Below, one piece after another: positions 1 to 9,066 of a stretch of DNA of 64,000 bases. The first letter of the stretch is position 1, and each line of letters starts with the position of its first letter. The position numbers were made by a program, and so were the translations under genes. The DNA is taken from contig NZ_QQAR01000011.1 in assembly GCF_003350375.1 (NCBI RefSeq), positions 82,011 through 146,010 on the forward strand, in the 5' to 3' direction. The notes beneath the pieces are model-generated. The model ran no database searches. It had not been told where the DNA came from and saw only the letters and a list, made by a program, of their open reading frames with translations. This DNA comes from Flavobacterium sp. AG291. Lineage in GTDB: Bacteria > Bacteroidota > Bacteroidia > Flavobacteriales > Flavobacteriaceae.

Positions 1-594
1 TTCCTGTACGGATTACTAACGTTCAACTGGGCTATAACCACAGACATACGCCAGATGAGACGTTACATAAAAAGAGGTCTTTCGTATGGCGAATTCCAGA
101 GCCCTATTAAACAGTGGACCGTTTTGGTGATAACTAAAATCATCTATGTATTGGTATGGATTGTTACCCCAATGCTGCTTGGCATTGTTTGGTGGGAAGT
201 ACTTATAGGATTTTTTGTAATGCATTATGTTGCAGGACTTATACTGAGCGTGGTATTTCAATTAGCACACGTAGTTGAGGAAACTGCCAACCCTGTTCCT
301 GACGAAAATGGCGAAATGGAAAATACCTGGGCAATTCACCAGTTGTACACTACAGCTAACTTTGCCCCTAAAAACAAGATCATAAACTGGTTTACCGGAG
401 GTCTTAACCACCAGATAGAACACCATATATTCCCAAACATCAGCCATATCCATTATGGAGCTATCGCAAAGATCGTAAAGGAAACTGCCAAAGAACACAA
501 CCTGCCCTACCATGAATTCAAGACTATGAGAGGCGCTGTTGCTGCACATTTCAGACACCTGAAAGAACTGGGAATGAAACCTGCACTGAATTAA
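1..594 (+). CDS. Fatty acid desaturase (acyl-CoA/linoleoyl-CoA type), 5' end outside window
   Basis: The frame is open from the first base, so the gene begins upstream and only the last 197 codons are present. The protein is a membrane di-iron desaturase that introduces a double bond into acyl chains. The third histidine box, NHQIEHH, lies at about 409-429 and is followed by FPNISH. A hydrophobic stretch at about 118-270 gives the last membrane segments, and HVVEE follows it. The HQIEHH form of the box, with Q at the first position, is typical of front-end (delta-5/6 type) and linoleoyl-CoA desaturases; cytochrome b5 fusion cannot be judged because the N-terminus is missing. The next gene starts 35 bases downstream on the same strand with no terminator between. 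Family assignment is firm; regiospecificity is unknown. Confidence 0.88.
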   Translation, partial: FLYGLLTFNWAITTDIRQMRRYIKRGLSYGEFQSPIKQWTVLVITKIIYVLVWIVTPMLLGIVWWEVLIGFFVMHYVAGLILSVVFQLAHVVEETANPVPDENGEMENTWAIHQLYTTANFAPKNKIINWFTGGLNHQIEHHIFPNISHIHYGAIAKIVKETAKEHNLPYHEFKTMRGAVAAHFRHLKELGMKPALN

Positions 595-629
595 TAAAAA
601 ACACTAAACTCTAAAATAACATCAAAAAA

Positions 630-1817
630 ATGAATCCGCTTTCTGACAGAATCAACAATCTATCTGTATCACAAACGTTGGCAATGGCTGCAAAAGCCAG
701 AGAACTTAAAGCACAGGGTAAAGATATCATCAGCCTTAGTTTAGGCGAGCCTGATTTCAACACACCTGATTTCATCAAAGAAGCTGCTATTAAAGCTATA
801 CACGAAAATTACAGCACGTACAGCCCTGTAGACGGTTATGCCGAACTTAAGGATGCTATCTGCCGTAAATTTAAAAGAGATAACAACCTTGACTATAAAC
901 CGGCTAACATCGTGGTTTCTACAGGTGCTAAGCAATCGCTTTACAACGTATGCCAAGTAATGCTTAATCCTGGTGATGAGTGTATACTTCCTGCGCCTTA
1001 CTGGGTAAGCTACTCAGAAATGGTAAAGATGGCAGAGGCTACTCCTGTTGAAGTACCAACATCGGTAGAAAGCGATTTCAAAATAACTCCTGAACAACTT
1101 GAAGCGGCTATCACGCCAAAGACCAAGCTTATGATGTTCAGTTCTCCTTGTAACCCAAGTGGTTCGGTATATAACGAAGCAGAACTTACTGCTATCGCAA
1201 AAGTACTGGAGAAATACCCTCAAATCTATGTAGTATCTGATGAGATCTACGAGCATATCAACTTCTCAGGAACTTTCTGCAGCATTGCTACTATTCCGGG
1301 AATGTTTGACAGAACCATCACTGTAAACGGTGTTGCAAAAGCATTTGCTATGACAGGATGGAGAATTGGTTATATTGGCGCTCCGGAATTCATTGCTAAG
1401 GCATGTACTAAAATGCAGGGACAAGTAACCAGTGGTGCTAACAGTATCGCACAACGTGCTACTATTACTGCTGTTGATGCCGATCCAAGTGTACTTAAAG
1501 ACATGGTAAGCGCTTTCCACAGAAGAAGAGACCTTGTTGTTGGATTACTAAAAGAAATTCCTGGTATCAAGATCAATACGCCTGAAGGTGCTTTTTATGT
1601 ATTCCCTGACGTATCATCTTTCTTTGGCAAAACACTTAACGGTGTGGAGATCAAAAACGCTGACGATCTTTCTATGTACCTGTTAGAATATGCTAACGTG
1701 GCAACCGTAACCGGAGATGCTTTTGGTAATGCAAATTGTATTCGTTTCTCTTACGCTACCAGCGAAGACATCCTGACGGAAGCACTACGAAGAATAAAAG
1801 AAGCTTTAGCTTTCTAA
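630..1817 (+). CDS. Pyridoxal-phosphate class I aminotransferase (aspartate aminotransferase-like)
   Basis: This 395-residue cytoplasmic fold-type I PLP enzyme probably transfers amino groups between aspartate (or aromatic amino acids) and 2-oxoglutarate. Visible motifs are SLGEPDFNTP near residue 37, the SPCNPSG substrate/PLP-binding motif near 171, SDEIYE, and the Schiff-base lysine K237 in NGVAKAFAMTGWRIGY. Length matches the usual 390-400 residues of the AspC/Thermus-type subgroup. The start has an A-rich leader directly before ATG, as is usual in Bacteroidetes. A strong hairpin with a T tract follows the stop. Class is certain; amino acid specificity (aspartate, aromatic or glutamate/prephenate) cannot be read from sequence alone. 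Confidence 0.9.
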   Translation: MNPLSDRINNLSVSQTLAMAAKARELKAQGKDIISLSLGEPDFNTPDFIKEAAIKAIHENYSTYSPVDGYAELKDAICRKFKRDNNLDYKPANIVVSTGAKQSLYNVCQVMLNPGDECILPAPYWVSYSEMVKMAEATPVEVPTSVESDFKITPEQLEAAITPKTKLMMFSSPCNPSGSVYNEAELTAIAKVLEKYPQIYVVSDEIYEHINFSGTFCSIATIPGMFDRTITVNGVAKAFAMTGWRIGYIGAPEFIAKACTKMQGQVTSGANSIAQRATITAVDADPSVLKDMVSAFHRRRDLVVGLLKEIPGIKINTPEGAFYVFPDVSSFFGKTLNGVEIKNADDLSMYLLEYANVATVTGDAFGNANCIRFSYATSEDILTEALRRIKEALAF

Positions 1818-1823
1818 ATACCT

Positions 1824-1855
1824 GAATCCCTCGCCATGGCGAGGGATTTTTTTTA
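1824..1855 (+). terminator. Rho-independent terminator after the aminotransferase
   Basis: A perfect inverted repeat, ATCCCTCGCC with its complement GGCGAGGGAT, occupies 1826-1847 and is followed by eight T residues. It directly follows the aminotransferase stop codon. Confidence 0.85.
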
Positions 1856-1856
1856 G

Positions 1857-1997
1857 TCTCACCCCCAAGCCCTCTCCTTTGGAGAGGGGAGCAATTGAAA
1901 AACAATAAGTATTTATATGTTACGACTCCCTCTCCTTTGCTTCGCCAGTTCGCTTTGCTCGTGTGGAGAGTCCCGATAGCTATCGGGAGGGGTGAGG
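1857..1997. repeat. Composite intergenic repeat (CTCACCCC...CCTCTCC family) with nested GATAGCTATC palindrome
   Basis: The segment starts with a copy of an intergenic repeat of the form CTCACCCC-AGCCC-TCTCC-TTTGG-AGAGGGGA. Related copies are at about 20978, 23826, 37887, 47081 and 52013. A second, interrupted copy spans about 1924-1997; its arm is split by extra sequence and by the perfect 18-bp palindrome TCCCGATAGCTATCGGGA at 1971-1988. A similar GATAG hairpin recurs at 62632-62654. It lies entirely between genes. A longer open frame runs through it into purT, but no homology supports translation here. Confidence 0.7.
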
Positions 1998-2013
1998 AAA
2001 CAATAAACTTTTG

Positions 2014-2021
2014 TATTTTTG
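2014..2021 (+). promoter_or_regulatory. Candidate -7 promoter box for purT
   Basis: TATTTTTG matches the Bacteroidetes -7 consensus TAnnTTTG and lies 38 bases before the purT ATG. No TTG is visible at the expected -33 distance, because that region belongs to the preceding repeat. Confidence 0.45.
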
Positions 2022-2059
2022 AGCAATCAAACTACAAACACAAAACAATAAACACATCC

Positions 2060-3226
2060 ATGCAAAAAAAGATAGTACTATTAGGGTCAGGCGAATTAGG
2101 TAAAGAATTTGTTATCGCTGCACAGCGCATAGGACAGACAGTTATTGCCGTTGACAGTTATGCAGGCGCACCTGCAATGCAGGTAGCCGATGGCTTTGAG
2201 GTAATCAACATGCTTGACGGTGCAGCACTGGATACCATTGTTGCCAAACACAATCCTGATTTTATAGTTCCCGAAATAGAAGCCATCCGTACCGAGCGTT
2301 TTTACGATTACGAAAAACAAGGCATTAAAGTAGTACCATCGGCTAAGGCGGCTAACTTTACCATGAATCGTAAAGCTATCCGTGACCTTGCCGCTAAAGA
2401 TCTTGGACTACGCACTGCCAACTATCGTTATGCAACATCGGGTGAAGAGCTGGCTAAGGCAGTTGCCGAAGTAGGCATCCCTTGCGTGGTTAAGCCATTG
2501 ATGTCATCGTCAGGTAAAGGACAATCGACCATCAAAAGTGAAGAAGATATTGAGAAAGCATGGAAATATGCCGTTGAAGGTTCGCGTGGTGACGTTGTAG
2601 AAGTTATTGTTGAGGCATTTGTAAAATTCAACTCTGAAATCACCCTGCTTACAGTTACTCAAAACAACAACCCTACCCTTTTCTGCGCACCAATAGGCCA
2701 CAGACAGGAACGTGGTGACTATCAGGAAAGCTGGCAGCCGGCTAACGTAACTGACAAGGACATTGCCGAAGCTCAGGATATGGCACGTAAAGTAACCGAA
2801 GCCCTTGGCGGAGCAGGTATCTTTGGTGTTGAGTTCTTCCTTACGGATGAAGGCGTATACTTCTCGGAGCTATCACCACGTCCGCACGATACAGGAATGG
2901 TAACGCTAGCCGGAACACAAAACTTTAACGAGTTTGAACTGCACCTGCGCGCAATACTAAGCCTTCCAATTGCTGAGATTATACTAGAGAAAGCCGGAGC
3001 AAGTGCTGTAATACTGGCTTCTGAGAATAGCGACAACCCAACCTTTACAGGAGTAGAAGCTATTGCCGCATTACCTAAAACCGATTTCAGGTTATTCGGA
3101 AAACCAACATCACGTCCTTACCGCCGCATGGGGGTAGCATTGGTTAGCGATGCAGTAGGCACACCTATTGAAGGCATTGTAGAAAAAGCGAAAGCTGCTG
3201 CTGCATTGGTTAAGATTCACGCGTAA
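2060..3226 (+). CDS. purT: Formate-dependent phosphoribosylglycinamide formyltransferase (GAR transformylase 2)
   Basis: PurT makes formyl-GAR from GAR, formate and ATP in purine biosynthesis, replacing the folate-dependent PurN step. I chose the ATG at 2060, giving 388 residues (E. coli PurT has 392), rather than the longer open frame from 1895. The upstream part is repeat sequence, and homology begins at [20 protein letters not shown]-grasp features follow: the N-terminal Rossmann-like region, [11 protein letters not shown] near residue 80, [12 protein letters not shown] near 155, and the metal-binding [20 protein letters not shown] with RPHDTG near 260-285. The gene stands alone between a repeat and a bidirectional terminator. 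Confidence 0.95.
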   Translation: MQKKIVLLGSGELGKEFVIAAQRIGQTVIAVDSYAGAPAMQVADGFEVINMLDGAALDTIVAKHNPDFIVPEIEAIRTERFYDYEKQGIKVVPSAKAANFTMNRKAIRDLAAKDLGLRTANYRYATSGEELAKAVAEVGIPCVVKPLMSSSGKGQSTIKSEEDIEKAWKYAVEGSRGDVVEVIVEAFVKFNSEITLLTVTQNNNPTLFCAPIGHRQERGDYQESWQPANVTDKDIAEAQDMARKVTEALGGAGIFGVEFFLTDEGVYFSELSPRPHDTGMVTLAGTQNFNEFELHLRAILSLPIAEIILEKAGASAVILASENSDNPTFTGVEAIAALPKTDFRLFGKPTSRPYRRMGVALVSDAVGTPIEGIVEKAKAAAALVKIHA

Positions 3227-3244
3227 ACAAAAAATACAGATATG

Positions 3245-3277
3245 AAAAAGCCGCTAATTAGCGGCTTTTTGTTTTTT
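3245..3277. terminator. Bidirectional terminator between purT and the convergent membrane protein gene
   Basis: A perfect palindrome, AAAAAGCCGC-TAATTA-GCGGCTTTTT, at 3245-3270 has A and T tracts on either side, so it can stop transcription from both convergent genes. Confidence 0.85.
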
Positions 3278-3289
3278 ATGGACGTTCAA

Positions 3290-4924
3290 TTACTGCTTCT
3301 TTACGCCTAATTTCAGGTTATCAAAAGAAGAAACATCAATTACCTCTTCAGCATCGTTATCGAACGACATATTGATACTATCCCCAACAATCGTTACCGG
3401 TAGTTCGTTAGACAATTGCGATGAACCAATGAATATCTTAGGATTTCCATTTACTGTAAAGTAATAGAAACTGTTACCGTTTTTGATATCGCTTTGTATA
3501 CGGGTCACTACTGTTTTCAGGGTTGCACGGTTATCTTTAGCATCGGGATTAATGCGATTACCCGCCATGTTATATACGTTTTTGAACGACATCAGGGTTT
3601 CACGCATAGTATTACCCACACCTACAATGGTATAATCGCCAATGGCAACCATAGCATACATTTTTACCAGTCCGCCCTCATCTTTAAGTGTCATAACATA
3701 GGTCGGTATCCCGTTAATGGTATAAGGCACCGGCAATGAAGCATGGTATCCTTTTTCCTGTACTTTACCTTCGGCAGAGCTTTGTGCCGCATATTCGGTA
3801 GCTCCACTCTGGTGATATAAATGTGTTTCTTTAGTACGGGTATCTACCAGTACAAAACCGATATTTGATTCATCTTTACCTACTGATGAAACTCCGGTAT
3901 ACCAATATGGCCTTCCATCTTCTCCATAAACCAGCGTAAGGTCTTCGGTAATCATAAGTTTATCTTCATTACTCCAATTCCAATATCCGTGAATGTACTC
4001 ACCCCAGTCGTTAAGCTGGTCAATTACAAAAGATATCGGTTGTATCCTGTCTACCCATTTAGGGGTATCGGCAATGGTGTAATCGCTTATTTCACCTGTC
4101 TGGGCATCGATAAGAATAACCCCCTTCGCATCATCCCCTGAAAAACCTACTTTTTTATCATATTTGGTAGCCACCCAGTAAGGCTTACCATTATCGTCAA
4201 TCTCAAAATTAAAATCCTCCAGACCCGTAGTCATATAGCCGTTAAAGTAAGCATGCCTCTCCACATTACTACCAAAGAACGCTTCCGGCTGGTATTTTAT
4301 CTTCAGGTCTTTTCCGTTAAGTGTCTGAACCAGTTTTACATCACGCTCATTGGTAGCCGAAACCATTACATAACCTTCGGTACCGGCTTTGTTATTCATC
4401 CATTTAAAGAAACCTGAATGCTGTAATGGCGCTACCCAATACAACTGGTCTCCTACTTTCTGGATAAAGAACTCTCCAAGCTCTGATTTACTACCTAAGG
4501 CGGGATCAGATCCTAATATTTTCTCACCAAGCAGATAAGCAAGATCTTCATCTACCACCCTTACTTTTTCAATAGCTATCGGGGCAATGTGATTTGTCAT
4601 TTTATCCCCGGTCTTCACCTCTCCTATTAGTTCACGGTAAGATTGATTCCAGAAGATAGGTGCACTCGTTAAAAAAGGTAGTATCGTTACATATACAATA
4701 AGAATTGCTACTACAGCAAGAAGAATTTTACTTAATTTAGTAAACCTAAAACTCGCTTTTTTATTCACCTGGGATATTTCAGCAAAGCTAAAGCCTGCAA
4801 CAAGCAACATAAGAATAAGGATAATTGCAAAACCTGTAAATCCGTAACTGATTACAGGTAATTCTAAGTAGAATAATAAAAATCCAACTAAAAGTAATAC
4901 TACGACCACTAATGGCTTTTTCAT
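3290..4924 (-). CDS. Unrecognised membrane-anchored protein with three internal YWV...TGE repeats
   Basis: I do not recognise this 544-residue protein. I start it at the ATG ending at 4924 (MKKPLVVV), because the 14 codons upstream in the same frame look like leader sequence. Three hydrophobic helices lie at about residues 4-20, 24-47 and 66-90; the remaining ~450 residues are soluble and probably extracytoplasmic. Inside that part a module recurs three times, starting near residues 160 (QLYWVAPL), 246 (PYWVATKY) and 338 (PYWYTGVS). Each is followed about 20 residues later by a hydrophobic strand and a T-x-E/R element such as ILIDAQTGE, reminiscent of PepSY-like strand pairs. It is a single-gene unit between a terminator and the divergently transcribed response regulator. 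Function is unknown. Confidence 0.75.
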   Translation of the reverse strand: MKKPLVVVVLLLVGFLLFYLELPVISYGFTGFAIILILMLLVAGFSFAEISQVNKKASFRFTKLSKILLAVVAILIVYVTILPFLTSAPIFWNQSYRELIGEVKTGDKMTNHIAPIAIEKVRVVDEDLAYLLGEKILGSDPALGSKSELGEFFIQKVGDQLYWVAPLQHSGFFKWMNNKAGTEGYVMVSATNERDVKLVQTLNGKDLKIKYQPEAFFGSNVERHAYFNGYMTTGLEDFNFEIDDNGKPYWVATKYDKKVGFSGDDAKGVILIDAQTGEISDYTIADTPKWVDRIQPISFVIDQLNDWGEYIHGYWNWSNEDKLMITEDLTLVYGEDGRPYWYTGVSSVGKDESNIGFVLVDTRTKETHLYHQSGATEYAAQSSAEGKVQEKGYHASLPVPYTINGIPTYVMTLKDEGGLVKMYAMVAIGDYTIVGVGNTMRETLMSFKNVYNMAGNRINPDAKDNRATLKTVVTRIQSDIKNGNSFYYFTVNGNPKIFIGSSQLSNELPVTIVGDSINMSFDNDAEEVIDVSSFDNLKLGVKKQ

Positions 4925-5116
4925 TTTTGTGTTTTTGATTATTTGGTTATACCTATTTGTACACAAACGTATATAAATGTTACATCGTATATTGAGATAG
5001 AGCTACGAATTGAATAATTATTACAATTAAAACCTTAAACTACAGATTAAAGATTACTTCGGTTTATTTTTATCAATTTGATAATTGCTGAACAGATGTT
5101 GAACGTAAAATTCATT

Positions 5117-5150
5117 TTGCATAACTTTTAGATTTGAATTACTATTTTTG
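5117..5150 (+). promoter_or_regulatory. Candidate promoter for the two-component operon
   Basis: TTG at 5117-5119, a 23-base spacer and TATTTTTG at 5143-5150 fit the flavobacterial consensus TTG-N17-23-TAnnTTTG. The ATG of the response regulator is 21 bases downstream. Confidence 0.6.
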
Positions 5151-5171
5151 CCTAAGCCCTCATTACAACCC

Positions 5172-5846
5172 ATGAAGATACTACTAGTAGAAGACGAGCC
5201 TAACCTTCTTTCCATCCTTAAAAAAGGACTGGCAGAGAAAAACTTTGACGTGAGCGCCGCACTTGACGGCACAACTGCACTTGCCATGCTCGAATCTAAT
5301 GTATTTGATGTAGTGGTTCTGGATGTTATGCTGCCGGACGTTAACGGAATTGAAATTTGCCGCAGATTACGTGCTGCAGGAAACTTTGTACCTGTACTCA
5401 TGCTCACCGCTCTTGACAGTAGCGAGAACATCGTTACCGGACTTAATGCAGGTGCCGATGACTATATGGCAAAGCCTTTTAAGTTCAGTGAGCTCGAGGC
5501 CAGAATAAACGCATTAGCCAGACGCGCTCAGCAAAAACAAACACCTCCTGAGACTATTACTATTGAAGATCTTGAAATAGACCGTATAGCAAAAACCGTT
5601 AAGCGAGGCAATGACAATATACTACTGACAGCCAAAGAATTCCGTTTACTGTATTATCTCGCTAAAAATTCAGGCATAATATTATCGCGGGAACAAATAT
5701 TAGACAACGTCTGGAACATTAATTTTGACATGAATACCAATGTAGTTGATGTATACATAAACTACCTCCGTAAAAAAATAGACAAACCCTACGATACTAA
5801 ACTTATCCATACCATAAAAGGGCTGGGCTATGTAATAAAACCATAA
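5172..5846 (+). CDS. OmpR/PhoB-family response regulator
   Basis: This 224-residue DNA-binding regulator has an N-terminal receiver domain and a C-terminal winged helix. The start at 5172 (MKILLVEDEP) is the canonical start of the receiver domain; an in-frame ATG eight codons earlier would overlap the -7 box. Receiver residues are visible: the acidic pair E7/D8, phospho-acceptor D51 in VVLDVMLPD, T79 and K101 (DDYMAKPF). The C-terminal half ends with the wing motif TIKGLGYVIKP. The sensor kinase gene begins one base after the stop codon, so the two are translationally linked and form a cognate pair. The stimulus is not evident. Confidence 0.93.
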   Translation: MKILLVEDEPNLLSILKKGLAEKNFDVSAALDGTTALAMLESNVFDVVVLDVMLPDVNGIEICRRLRAAGNFVPVLMLTALDSSENIVTGLNAGADDYMAKPFKFSELEARINALARRAQQKQTPPETITIEDLEIDRIAKTVKRGNDNILLTAKEFRLLYYLAKNSGIILSREQILDNVWNINFDMNTNVVDVYINYLRKKIDKPYDTKLIHTIKGLGYVIKP

Positions 5847-5847
5847 T

Positions 5848-7245
5848 ATGCAGATTAGAAGAAAAATCATTACCACTTACATTACTCTTTCAGGTATTAG
5901 TACTTTATTGCTATGCGTGGTAGTTTTTTTTCTTTTTAAACAAAACAACCAGTACTATTTTCTAAAACGCCTGCAGGACAGAGCCAAGATAGTAGCCTCT
6001 ATCCACTACCAAAACGACCCTGAAAAAGCGCGCTATTACCGTGAACTCAAAAAACATGGGTTGGAAGAACTAATCGATGAAAATGATTTTGTACTGAAGG
6101 TTAATGGAGCTAATTCCTTTGAATACAACACCCAACTGCATTTGCCCCATGAATTTTATGAAGAAGCCATGACAACCGGAAAGGCATGGGTGATGCTGGA
6201 TGAACATCAATATTATTATGCTCAGCTATTTGATGAAAATAACATAAAATATATGGTTATTGTAACCGCTAAAGATCGGCGCGGAAACACAACTACAATA
6301 TACATAACCCGTATCATGGTCTTTGGGGCTATTGGCTTTATTATCCTTGCTTATTTCTTTGGACGCTTTTTAGCTCAACGATTCATAAACCCGGTGTCTA
6401 CCATCACTAAAGAAGTAAAACGTATTAGCGCCTCTAACCTTCACAACAGGCTACCACTTCCCGGAAATGACGATTCGGATGAGATTACTGATCTTACCAA
6501 AACCTTTAACGATATGCTCGACAGACTGGAAACCTCCTTCGAGATCCAGGCTAATTTCATTAATAACGCGTCACACGAATTAAAGACGCCCATCACCACA
6601 ATACTGGCCGAAACGGAGATTGCCCTGCTAAAAGAACGAAGCCCTGAAGAATATACTGCTGCACTTGAATCTATCAACAGACAGGCTTCACGCCTTAGTA
6701 ACCTTACCGAAAGCCTCCTCAAGCTTACACAAACCGGATATGATGGCAACAAACAGGTACAGGACATTGCCCGCATTGACGAACTTCTACTGGATGTAAA
6801 ATGCGATCTTGACAGGTTATATCCTGATAACCGTATTAGCATCAAGCTAAACAACATGCCCGAAGACGAAGCCATGCTTACCCTGCCATGCAACAAGCCA
6901 TTGCTGGAGCTTGCTATAGGCAATATCATTTCCAACGGAGTTAAATATTCTGATAATGAAGAGGTATTCGTTTCGCTTACAGCAGATACAAAAGCTATTA
7001 AAATTGTAATTACCGATATAGGAATAGGTATACCCCCGGAAGACATCCCTTATCTTTACGAACCGTTCTTTAGGGGTAAAAAAGCATCGCGCTATACCGG
7101 TTATGGCCTTGGTCTACCATTAGCCATGAAAATCATCAGGATGCATAAGGGAGAGCTTAATGTACAATCTGAACCCGATAAAGGAACAGTTGTAAGCATC
7201 GTTTTCCATAAATACAACATTAAAAATCCTAATGTAAAATCTTAG
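5848..7245 (+). CDS. Sensor histidine kinase (HAMP, HisKA, HATPase_c)
   Basis: This 465-residue inner-membrane kinase should phosphorylate the regulator encoded immediately upstream. Transmembrane helices at about 12-30 and 151-175 enclose a ~120-residue periplasmic sensor with no family I recognise. A HAMP linker follows at about 175-231. The H-box is NNASHELKTP with phospho-accepting H243, the N-box contains N359 and N363, the G1 box is DIGIG at 390-394, and the G2 box GYGLGLPLA is near 419. All catalytic elements are intact. The architecture resembles CusS/ArlS-type kinases, but the input signal cannot be inferred. Confidence 0.93.
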   Translation: MQIRRKIITTYITLSGISTLLLCVVVFFLFKQNNQYYFLKRLQDRAKIVASIHYQNDPEKARYYRELKKHGLEELIDENDFVLKVNGANSFEYNTQLHLPHEFYEEAMTTGKAWVMLDEHQYYYAQLFDENNIKYMVIVTAKDRRGNTTTIYITRIMVFGAIGFIILAYFFGRFLAQRFINPVSTITKEVKRISASNLHNRLPLPGNDDSDEITDLTKTFNDMLDRLETSFEIQANFINNASHELKTPITTILAETEIALLKERSPEEYTAALESINRQASRLSNLTESLLKLTQTGYDGNKQVQDIARIDELLLDVKCDLDRLYPDNRISIKLNNMPEDEAMLTLPCNKPLLELAIGNIISNGVKYSDNEEVFVSLTADTKAIKIVITDIGIGIPPEDIPYLYEPFFRGKKASRYTGYGLGLPLAMKIIRMHKGELNVQSEPDKGTVVSIVFHKYNIKNPNVKS

Positions 7246-7324
7246 GGTTTTCTAATTTTATTTTAAGCACTTTCTTATATCGGGATAATTAATTTGTCTG
7301 TATAACTTTTAAGAATTATACAGC

Positions 7325-8041
7325 ATGAAAAACATACTTATCCCCACAACATTACAACATGATACCCTTTTTGCAGTAAAAACAGCACTAAAACAAGCTA
7401 ACAGTAACTGCAATATAACAATTATGTATGTACGTGATGTTGCTGATGCCGAATCTGCTTCATTATTCCTAAGATCGGCCAGACCTTCAAAAACAGACTT
7501 ACAGGCAAAAATACTGGAGGCTTGCCATTCAGAAGCCAACAATTATCCGCACTGCACGCTCGAATTACATAACCGTTATGGCATTTCGGCTCCTTTGCTT
7601 AAAAACCTGCTACAGCATTTAAATACTGATTTTATTATAGTTCCTGCTTCCTACAGGCAGGAAAGGGACAGCATACACCATTACTGTCTGAACTTATTAT
7701 CAAACAGTAAAATTTCCATGCTTCATCTCACTGAAGCCGGTGAAGAACTGGAGTTTAACAAAGCCCTGTATCTCGAACATTCTTCTGCGCAGCTTGATAT
7801 TCAACAATTACAGGAACTGGTAGGCAACAGATTTAATTTAAGAATCGTTAGCCATGCGTCACTAGCCGAAAACTATCCTGAACAATTAGAACAACAGCTA
7901 AACGATGCTATTGCTAAAAATAATATCGATCTGCTTATAGAAACCAGAAAAACAGAAAAGATAAGGATGAAAAAACGCAAAGAAGCGTATGTAAATGAAA
8001 CACTTGGGTTACCGGTGCTTTCTATATTTGAAGAGGTCTGA
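7325..8041 (+). CDS. Universal stress protein (UspA-like) domain protein
   Basis: This 238-residue cytoplasmic protein begins MKNILIPTTLQHDTLFAVKTAL, the beta1-alpha1 pattern of the Usp alpha/beta fold. The first ~140 residues fit one Usp domain and the remainder looks like a degenerate second half. The ATP-binding G-x2-G-x9-G(S/T) signature of canonical Usp proteins is not evident, so it may not bind nucleotide. The bestrophin-like gene starts 21 bases downstream and the kinase gene ends 79 bases upstream, so it may be co-transcribed with the channel. Family membership rests on fold pattern and is less certain than for neighbours. Confidence 0.6.
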   Translation: MKNILIPTTLQHDTLFAVKTALKQANSNCNITIMYVRDVADAESASLFLRSARPSKTDLQAKILEACHSEANNYPHCTLELHNRYGISAPLLKNLLQHLNTDFIIVPASYRQERDSIHHYCLNLLSNSKISMLHLTEAGEELEFNKALYLEHSSAQLDIQQLQELVGNRFNLRIVSHASLAENYPEQLEQQLNDAIAKNNIDLLIETRKTEKIRMKKRKEAYVNETLGLPVLSIFEEV

Positions 8042-8062
8042 TTAATTAAAATTCCAAAAGAC

Positions 8063-9013
8063 ATGCTATTAAGAAAGAGAATTCCGCTACAATATACTTT
8101 AGGCAAGATCAGACTTGAGCTTGCCCTTGTCATCGTCTACACTATAGGATTTGAGATAATACATCATTTTTATCATGCCGTCTCCATAAACATCCCTATT
8201 GCAGTCCCGGCAATTATAGGAACCATCATATCATTACTCCTGGCTTTTAAATCGAACCAGGCTTATGACAGATGGTGGGAGGCACGTACAATTTGGGGTG
8301 CTATAGTAAATGATTCACGCACATTGCTGCGTCAGGTTATCACCTTTTACGAAGACCCTGATTTCTCGGTAGAGGCTAATAACTTTAAAGAGCGTTTTGC
8401 CAAAAGACAGGCTGCATGGTGTTATGCCCTTGCTCAGGCCCTGAGAGGCAAAGATCCCGTTAAACCCATAAAAAGCTTGCTTAGCGAAAAAGAACTGCGC
8501 TTTGTAGAGAACCATAAACACGTGCCAAACGCTATACTGATGCTGCACGCCAAAGAAATTAAAAAAGCAAAAGAGAATAAAAAAATAAACGTATACCAGC
8601 AGGTAGAGATAGACAACACCCTGACAAGGTTGTGCGACTCGATGGGTAAATGTGAACGTATTAAAAATACAATTTTCCCAACAACTTACAGTATGTACAT
8701 AAGGTTTACATTATTCCTTTTTATACTTCTGTTGCCATTTGGCCTTACCGATTACCTCGGCTGGATACAAATTCCGGTAATTGCTACTATTGGGGCCGCA
8801 TGCTTTCTTATCGAAAAGATGGCGATCCATCTACAGGATCCATTTGAGGGTAAGCCAACTGACACTCCTATGGTTTCTATCTCAAACAACATAGAGAAGA
8901 ATCTAATGCAAATGGTACACGAATACCGTAACGAGTTTGAAGAGGAAAAATTTGCACATAACCCTACACTGCATCACATACAGCCCGTAAAGAACGCTTA
9001 TTTTGTGCTTTAA
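8063..9013 (+). CDS. Bestrophin-like anion channel (UPF0187 family)
   Basis: This 316-residue integral membrane protein is predicted to form a pentameric bestrophin-type channel. The hallmark SNQAYDRWWEARTIWG lies near residues 64-79, right after the second hydrophobic helix. Hydrophobic segments lie at about 20-37, 45-63 and in a pair at about 212-255, with the EKMAIHLQDPFEG element characteristic of the family near 255. Length is normal for bacterial members. It follows the Usp-like gene closely and ends at a terminator. Bacterial bestrophins have been reported as cation- or anion-conducting, so ion selectivity is open. Confidence 0.9.
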   Translation: MLLRKRIPLQYTLGKIRLELALVIVYTIGFEIIHHFYHAVSINIPIAVPAIIGTIISLLLAFKSNQAYDRWWEARTIWGAIVNDSRTLLRQVITFYEDPDFSVEANNFKERFAKRQAAWCYALAQALRGKDPVKPIKSLLSEKELRFVENHKHVPNAILMLHAKEIKKAKENKKINVYQQVEIDNTLTRLCDSMGKCERIKNTIFPTTYSMYIRFTLFLFILLLPFGLTDYLGWIQIPVIATIGAACFLIEKMAIHLQDPFEGKPTDTPMVSISNNIEKNLMQMVHEYRNEFEEEKFAHNPTLHHIQPVKNAYFVL

Positions 9014-9035
9014 TATTTAAGTTTTGGATTGACGA

Positions 9036-9066
9036 GAAGCCTTCGCGAAAGCGGGGGCTTTTTTAT
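9036..9066. terminator. Terminator between the bestrophin gene and a convergent hypothetical gene
   Basis: The hairpin AGCCTTCGC-GAAA-GCGGGGGCT is followed by a run of T residues. It overlaps the 3' end of the convergent small gene. Confidence 0.7.

Noticed and set aside
1895..2059. In-frame upstream extension of purT
   Set aside because: The extra 55 codons cover the intergenic repeat and promoter box, and family homology begins exactly at the ATG at 2060.
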